From Euryodendron excelsum (Eukaryota > Streptophyta > Magnoliopsida > Ericales > Pentaphylacaceae): a stretch of 64,000 nucleotides of DNA. The stretch lies in the NCBI GenBank assembly GCA_033060915.1, contig CM065392.1:9818501-9882500 (forward strand). Reading direction: 5' to 3'. Below, piece by piece: positions 58,252 to 64,000 of this stretch. The notes under the pieces are model-generated. The model was given only the letters and a program-made list of their open reading frames with translations, had not been told where the DNA came from and searched no databases. Both the position numbers and the translations under genes were made by a program. Every line of letters starts with the position of its first letter. Within the stretch, counting starts at the first letter, position 1.

Positions 58252-59761
58252 TGTCTGCTTTTAGGATGGCGGAGTAGTATAACTCAAAGTATAAGATCGT
58301 CCCACAAGGAGCTATGTGCATAGAACCGAAAGAACTAGAACTAGCCTTTCAATCGCTCACAAAAATCTGAACAAATTGCTTCTAAAAAGCAAGTAAAATT
58401 GTGATTGTTTTGGAAAAGGTTTGGTTCTCTAAACTACTTAACAAGCAAATGCTAAATAACTTGAACAATGTTTGATTTTAAATTAATGAGAACAAGTCTC
58501 GGGATTAATCGATCTAACCAATTGTGTCTCTTAAAATTCCAAAGGAAAAATGTCTTTATAACCCAAATCCTTCTATTGCGTCATGAGTCTCAAATTCGGA
58601 AGTTGTAGCGATAAAAACCCAGTGTTATTTAAAAATTCAACTTCTAAAGCAAATCAGGTTGTTAGATTCAAGGATGAAGACCATCGATTCGTGCAACACA
58701 TATACTGAATATAGACTCATGCATAAATGTTACCGAACATAATCAATCATCCAAGTTTTCAATGATTTCTAGAATGAAGAAGACAAAAAATGATAAAAAC
58801 GGAATATTTAACTTTGAAAACTGAAATATCACCTCCTTTGTTCATCTAAGGCCTTCATTCAGTCTTCACAATCAATCTCGAGATGGGAAGATTTAGCTAC
58901 TCATCTCCATCTATGGAAAGCTTCGAAATAATGGAATAAACACTGAAAATGTCGATTTAATGTGAAGAAACAAGAGAAATTTCGATTAGAGTGTAAGGAA
59001 TCTGAAGAACTTGTATTTAAGTGATTACAATTACAAATAAGCAACAAACTAACAAATGTAAGCTATTCTAATGGAAAAATTGCAAAAACCCTCTATTATA
59101 GCAACCTCCTACTCTCCTTTGTTTGAACATAATGGCTTGGTATTTATAAGGATCGTAGTTCAAACCCTAAAAATTGTTAGATTTTAGCCTTGGTGTTCGA
59201 ACGCCTCTTGTTTTGTTCTTCAGCATTCGAACACTGGCCTTAGGTGTTTGAACGCCAAGCCATTATTGGTATTGCATCCTCTCAGGATGTTTGAACGCTG
59301 GCCTTGGGCATTCGAATGCCAGACCATTTTTGGTCTTCTTTTTGTTTCTTACTAGTCAAACGGCATTATGGGCATTCAAACGCTAGAGCCCTTTTTCGCC
59401 CTTTTTGGATTCAAGTTGTTTGAGCCTCTTGGAGTAAGAATTCGAGGATGCTCATTAGACGCAAACATGTGTAACTTGAAGAGAGCTTTCCAACAGTGTA
59501 TCATTCATCCCATTCTGAGCTATAAGTGAAAACTTACACATTTCCTAAAATAAGGCCCCGACAACATTCCTCAACGAGCCATGCCCACAGACCGGAACAC
59601 TTCTTTGACTCCAAATCAACTCCCTTAACTTTAAATACCTGAAATACGATTGAATATGAGGTTAAATACAATATATAGCAAAGAGATCATAATTAGCCCT
59701 AATTTATGGCCATCAAAGGTCATTTAGCGGCAATAGACTACACTTATGTAGTCTGATCACA
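58252..59761 (-). mobile_element. 3' LTR of Athila-like element X (about 1.5 kb)
   Basis: On + it runs TGTCTGCTTTTAGG...GTCTGATCACA. Minus-strand landmarks: hairpin GACTACATAAGTGTAGTC at the start, a cluster of GTTCGAACGCC / CATTCGAATGCC modules (59190-59430), TATAAATAC at 59140-59148. The 58252 end is inferred from the TG and is less certain than the other end. Confidence 0.65.
59140..59148 (-). promoter_or_regulatory. TATA box of X LTR
   Basis: Minus strand TATAAATAC with the GTTCGAACGCC cluster 40-290 bases upstream. Confidence 0.55.
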
Positions 59762-59770
59762 CCCCCCAAC
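59762..59770 (-). other. Polypurine tract 2 of element X
   Basis: Minus strand GTTGGGGGG before the LTR start TGTGATCAGAC, preceded by TTTTGCTAGGGACTAGCAAA as in element Y. Confidence 0.65.
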
Positions 59771-61550
59771 TAACCTTTTGCTAGTCCCTAGCAAAACTAA
59801 GAAAAGAAAACATAATCTCCACTTTTGTAGAAGTCCCAGGTGTATTTAGCAAATACACCAAGGCTTTAAACCCCTAGGTTACCCTAGTGGACGAGTGGTG
59901 TCTCGTGAGGGTTTCCAGATATGATACCCACAAACATCAATCATCAAAAACAATTTACGACAACAGTTCCCAAATACATCACAATGTAAAGAATTCAAAT
60001 CAACCCTCGCTCGACATACATATTACAAAACTGTCAAGTGAAACACAATTGAGAGACTTAAGTGTTTGAATATAATTGTGTTACTGAAAATCAACCATTA
60101 CGCATTCAATAATCATGTCTTATAGTTTTGATTCAAATCTCTCCAGTCATACACTCAAAAACATTTGAACACATAGGTTCTCTTAACGGAATGCTCATTT
60201 TATGAGTAATTGTAAAGCACATGCAATAGAGCTATTCCAAAATATCAAACACCTCTACATATATAGTGTATCGACTTGGCATAACTTCATGAAAGAATGC
60301 TTACAGTCAAAGCAACAAGTAGAGAATTGATATTGATGACTTATACACAATTGAATTGAAGATACGTGTAATTTCGGATATTGTGGCCATATGGATGGTG
60401 AATAAAAAGAGAGCCATGTAAGAGGATAGAAAGTGGGAATAAATTTTAATATATACATGCGCATTACACATGATGATCAATAAACATTCACTTTAAAACT
60501 TCCAATCTTTAGAATAACTTTCAAACTTTTTCATCTTTCTTCACTTCTTTTCATTTGAATATTTTTTTTTAAACTCATTTTCATCCTTTTCTTTTCTTTT
60601 CTTTTCTTTTCTTTGCTTTTCAACTCCATACACTTTCAACTTCACAACAATAAGCAATGCACCAACTTCGGGTTTTTGCATTGACAAACTTTTATGCTTA
60701 TGTGTATAAGAATATCGAGAAAGAAATATAAATATGAATGGCACAATGGAATGAAATGGCCACTATTTTTATAATCTGAAAAACACATCAAATCAAAAAT
60801 TCAAGAGTGTATAAGGTGTCAATAGCTCCAACTAATACCCATTATGTAAACCAAAATCAAGCATAATGAAGTTATTCAATGAATGAAGATCAATAATTAT
60901 TTCCTTGAGTAAATGTAAATTACTCAGAAAGGTAATTATTAGGCTTCAAAGCTCGCGAAGTTCAATCTCCACTTCTTGAATGAAATTTCATGAAATTGTA
61001 ATAATTTTATTTCAATGACAAAACCGTGCACAGTGCAAGCTATCATCTCTCTTTCAATGTAATACAGACGGTCACGTATTAAAATATATAAGTTTGTAGA
61101 ATCAACATGATAATCCGCTCAACAATGCAATGTAGTGGTCACTAGTTGTCTCAACCTTTAAAATAGCAAAACATAATGTTTTTTTATATGGTCCCCATTC
61201 CCAAGAAAATCTCAACACATACGTAATACAAAAGAACTAGAAAATGACGTTACAAAGGATGCGAAGAGTCAAATGACATTACAAAGGAACTAGAAAACTG
61301 ACATGTTTCACATGAATTCAACGTGAATTGGATAGATAACCACCTACCTCAAAAACACATTAAATCCAATAGATGACATGCATAAATTATATCAAAACAT
61401 TTGAAACAAAAGTCCTATCAATCCAATTCAAAAAATTAATAATCCATAACATCCCAAAAATAGCCATACATCCCAAGATAAAAAAAAACAAAAGAACAAG
61501 AGTTTTAGACTAAAAAGTAAATACATCAACAAAAGACACAATCTAAGCTC
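59771..61550 (-). mobile_element. Non-coding 3' internal region of element X
   Basis: AT-rich, no domain. It holds a (CTTTT)n microsatellite at about 60582-60615. Confidence 0.5.
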
Positions 61551-62260
61551 CTAGAGGTCATCCTCATCAGCCCCTCCAGCCGGCGGCTGCCCCCTCATCA
61601 TCATCGCAAGTATCTCTTGGAGGATAGTAGTGTGCCTCTCTACATAATCCTTAATGTTCTTCAACCAAGTATTGGTCAAAGTAATCAAGGCATCTAATTT
61701 ATGTCTCTACTACGCCATGGCGGCTTGCAAACTAGCATATTGGGCCCCTAAACTCTCTCCTTGCCCTGATATTCCCTCACCCCTCACTTTTTTCTTCAAG
61801 TCCTCCAACTCTCTCTTTCTCTTCTTTTGGCCCTCATAATAGCTCAAAGTGTTATCATCCATGGGGTTGTCCTGAACCTAACTAATGAGATCCCGAAGAA
61901 TCTTCGCTTTCGAGTCGCTAACAACTCATTAAGCATGCAAGTAAAGGGAATCGATCCCCAGGGATTAGGATGGATATAGGCATGGTAGAACTGCAAGAAT
62001 ATATATTGAGGCAAGTCAATGATCATCCCCATCCCAATGGCCCATAGTAGCTATGCTTGATTAAGGCTCATGTCCACAGTTCTCTTTAGTGGCAGTAACG
62101 AGTGCCAAAAAAACATAAATAGGATGAGGTATTTAGGCATGAACTTCCGCTTGCTACACTGAACCTCCCCATCCCAAGTTTCTTAGTGAAGGGTAGGGGG
62201 CCTTTGGGATCCAATGGAATTCTAAGTGAAAACTTTAAAGGGGCATTTTATCGAACACAT
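61551..62260 (-). pseudogene. Athila-type accessory ORF (element X)
   Basis: Core reads CSKRKFMPKYLILFMFFW, SLLPLKRT, LLWAIGMGMIIDLPQYIF and IPFTCMLNELL, homologous by eye to the Y ORF (56300-57178). It continues through EGQKKRKRELEDLKKKV and a Met-rich helical part to an acidic end PPAGGADEDDL before the stop at 61553-61551. The C terminus also matches that of the degenerate Z ORF (PPPADDGDDL). A few stops and frame shifts are present; start not identified. Confidence 0.6.
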
Positions 62261-63031
62261 GGTGGGTAGTGTTTTTCTAGTGTGTCTCGAATATGGCTCT
62301 TAGGGTTTCAAATACCCATGTATACACCCATGCACCCTCATGCAAGTGAGGTGCAAACCCCCTATCAAAATCATGAAAAGCCTAGGTTTAATTGCAATGA
62401 GAAAAATTAGGGGTGTAGGGCAAAAATAATGAAAACTTACTAGTTGAATGCTAGAAGAGGAGAAAGGTGTGTCCACAATTGCCTTAGGTAGCCTTGGGTA
62501 GCCTTGGGAATGGAGTGTCAAGGTTCTCTCTCTCTCTCTCATCCTCTTTTTTCTCTCGTCTCTAAGCTCTCTCATCTCTCGACTCTTTCTCTCGAATATG
62601 GAGTGATATGAAATGAACAAAAACACCCTGGATAGCCTCATGTGAGTTCAAAAATTACACTTGGCGTTCAAACACTAGGCCAAAAATGGGGGTTACTTCA
62701 TAGATGGCCGTTCAAATGCTAGTTTTGGCATTCGAATGCCAAGGCAAAAAATGGAATACATGCTCTCGGGACGTTCGAACGCCCCATCTCGAACGCCAAG
62801 ATGGGGCGTTCAAATGTTAGGGTAGATTTTCATTTTTTCATTTACATGCCCTTGGGACATTCGAATTCCATGATTGGGCATTCGAACGCTAAGGCAAAAT
62901 TTTGAATTTTGAATTTACATGGCCACTAGCCATTCGAACACCAAAATGGGGCTTTCGAATGCCAAGGCCTTTTTTTTAAATACAAATCTAACCTAACCTA
63001 TGTATCTATAAAACATACACTACGAAGTAGA
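62261..63031 (-). promoter_or_regulatory. Internal U3-like segment before the X accessory ORF
   Basis: Between PPT1 and the ORF. Carries GTTCGAACGCC / CATTCGAATGCC modules (62660-62960), the same type as in the X LTR; then a GAGAGA-rich leader (62525-62595) and a splice-donor-like CTAGTAAGTTTTC at about 62440. No clear TATA box was seen. Confidence 0.4.
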
Positions 63032-63045
63032 CCCCCCGCCCCCCC
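63032..63045 (-). other. Polypurine tract 1 (internal) of element X
   Basis: Minus strand GGGGGGGCGGGGGG preceded by CTTGTCCCGAGTTTG. Located shortly after the pol stop, unlike a normal single PPT that abuts the LTR. Confidence 0.6.
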
Positions 63046-63237
63046 AAACTCGGGACAAGCATAATCTGTGATGCGTGGAAATGAAAATGAAACTAAAAAC
63101 ACGGCGATAGACAGGTGGGGAAGACGAATAGGCAGGACAACACCTACTCCCCCCCCACCCCTCAACTAGGGTAAAACTACCTCCGACGCAACTCGATCCT
63201 AACAACTACTATACAACCAACTAGAAGGCGATGTGGT

Positions 63238-64000
63238 TCACTCGAAAGGTGGTGGATCAAGCAAATCCACACAGTCGACTTCTCTTGACAGCAGCTTAAG
63301 GTAGGGCTTCAAGAGCTACCCATTTACTTTAAAGTTATTGCCATTCTTATGATTTTCTATTTCAATTGCCCTATGAGATGAAACATCCCACACTATAAAA
63401 GGTCCAGACCATCTACTCTGAAGCTTACCCGAAAACAAATGCAACCAAAAATTGTATAGAAGGACCTTTTGACCAACCTCGAAAGATTTACGAATGATGT
63501 GTTGGTCATGTAATGATTTCATCTTTGCTTTAGAGATCTTTGTATTCTCATAAGCATCATTCTAGATTTTATCGAGTTCATTGAGTTACTATCTCCTAAG
63601 TGAGCCCGCTTCATCTAAACTCTCATTAAATTGGTGGATTACCCAATAGGCCTTGTGTTCTATTTCTACCAGAATGTGGCACGCCTTTTCGTATACAAGC
63701 CTATATGGAGAAGACCCTAAGATGGTCTTATAAGCTATCTTATATGCCCACAAAGCATCCACCAACCTCAAGGACCAATCCTTTCGGTTAGGGTTAACAG
63801 TTTGCTTAAGGACTTGCTTGATTTCTCTATTTGCCAACTCCACTTGGCATTGGGCTTGGGGCTGATAAGGTGTACCAACCTTATGTATCACCCCATGCTT
63901 TCTCATTAATAGAGTTGCAAAAGTAAGGGCCACCATCACTGATTATAGCTCGCGACATACCAAACCTAGAAAAGACATTCTTTCAAGAACTTGACCACAA
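63238..64000 (-). pseudogene. Ty3/gypsy (Athila/Tat) integrase C-terminal part, cut by window end
   Basis: Minus strand, one frame down to the stop at 63240-63238. End of the integrase core: KHGVIHKVGTPYQPQ, QVELANREIKQVLKQTVN, RKDWSLRLVDALWAY, SSPYRLVYEKACH, VEIEHKAYW. Then the C-terminal domain: [30 protein letters not shown]. These are the usual Athila/Tat-type integrase strings. Three in-frame stops near 63586-63555 show it is no longer functional. The rest of pol lies beyond 64000. Confidence 0.85.

Noticed and set aside
60582..60615. Pentanucleotide CTTTT repeat as a functional element
   Set aside because: A simple microsatellite within the non-coding part of element X; no reason to assign a role. 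The same applies to (GA)n at 29944-29975 and (TC)n at about 62526-62540.
1..64000. CRISPR array, tRNA, rRNA or endogenous DNA-virus genes
   Set aside because: No regular direct repeats with unique spacers, no cloverleaf or rRNA strings that I could recognise, and no coat or movement-protein motifs. The only tRNA-related signals are retroelement primer-binding sites.

Overview
This window looks like nuclear DNA from a eudicot plant with a large, repeat-rich genome. It is AT-rich and full of nested LTR retrotransposons of plant lineages: a SIRE/Maximus-like Ty1/copia element, Athila/Tat-like Ty3/gypsy elements and giant Ogre-like LTRs. It also holds a plant L1-type LINE. The only recognisable host gene is a DUF247 (UPF0481) protein gene, a family largely restricted to plants. 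I saw no bacterial operons, CRISPR, tRNA or rRNA.

Layout. 1-28117 is a repeat block dominated by one family of giant LTRs, about 4.3-5.3 kb each, which start TGTAAGCACCC and end near GGCGCGACA or GGTGCAACA. Copies lie at 1-4276 (-), 7136-11445 (+), 15209-20545 (-, nested inside 14806-25243 +) and 25938-28117 (+, partial). Between them are remnants of Athila-like elements: LTRs at about 5095-6411 and 14053-14805/25249-25900, and a degenerate accessory ORF split across 7061-7135 and 11446-12640.

28118-38262 is the lower-copy part. It holds a solo LTR (28544-30090, 5-bp target duplication AATTT), the DUF247 gene (30643-32071, -) with one apparent frameshift, about 3.7 kb with no recognisable gene, and a degenerate LINE (35838-38262, -).

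38263-53089 is one SIRE-like Ty1/copia element on the minus strand: LTR, gag, protease, integrase, RT, RNase H, env-like ORF, LTR. A 4.8-kb giant solo LTR (42271-47062, target duplication GTGAG) splits it. 53090-64000 is minus-strand Athila-like material: element Y, whose 3' LTR starts inside the copia LTR, and element X inserted into Y. Both carry an extra ORF downstream of pol and two polypurine tracts.

Insertion order at the right side: LINE first, then copia inside the LINE, then the giant solo LTR and element Y inside copia, then X inside Y. The points I consider most worth a second look are: a recurrent design of clustered CpG palindromes just upstream of the TATA box in three unrelated LTR families; one accessory-ORF domain shared by Ty1/copia and Ty3/gypsy elements; an internal PPT plus promoter-like module before that ORF; and hairpin minisatellites with covarying arms inside the giant LTRs. 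All calls are by eye; no alignment or database search was run.
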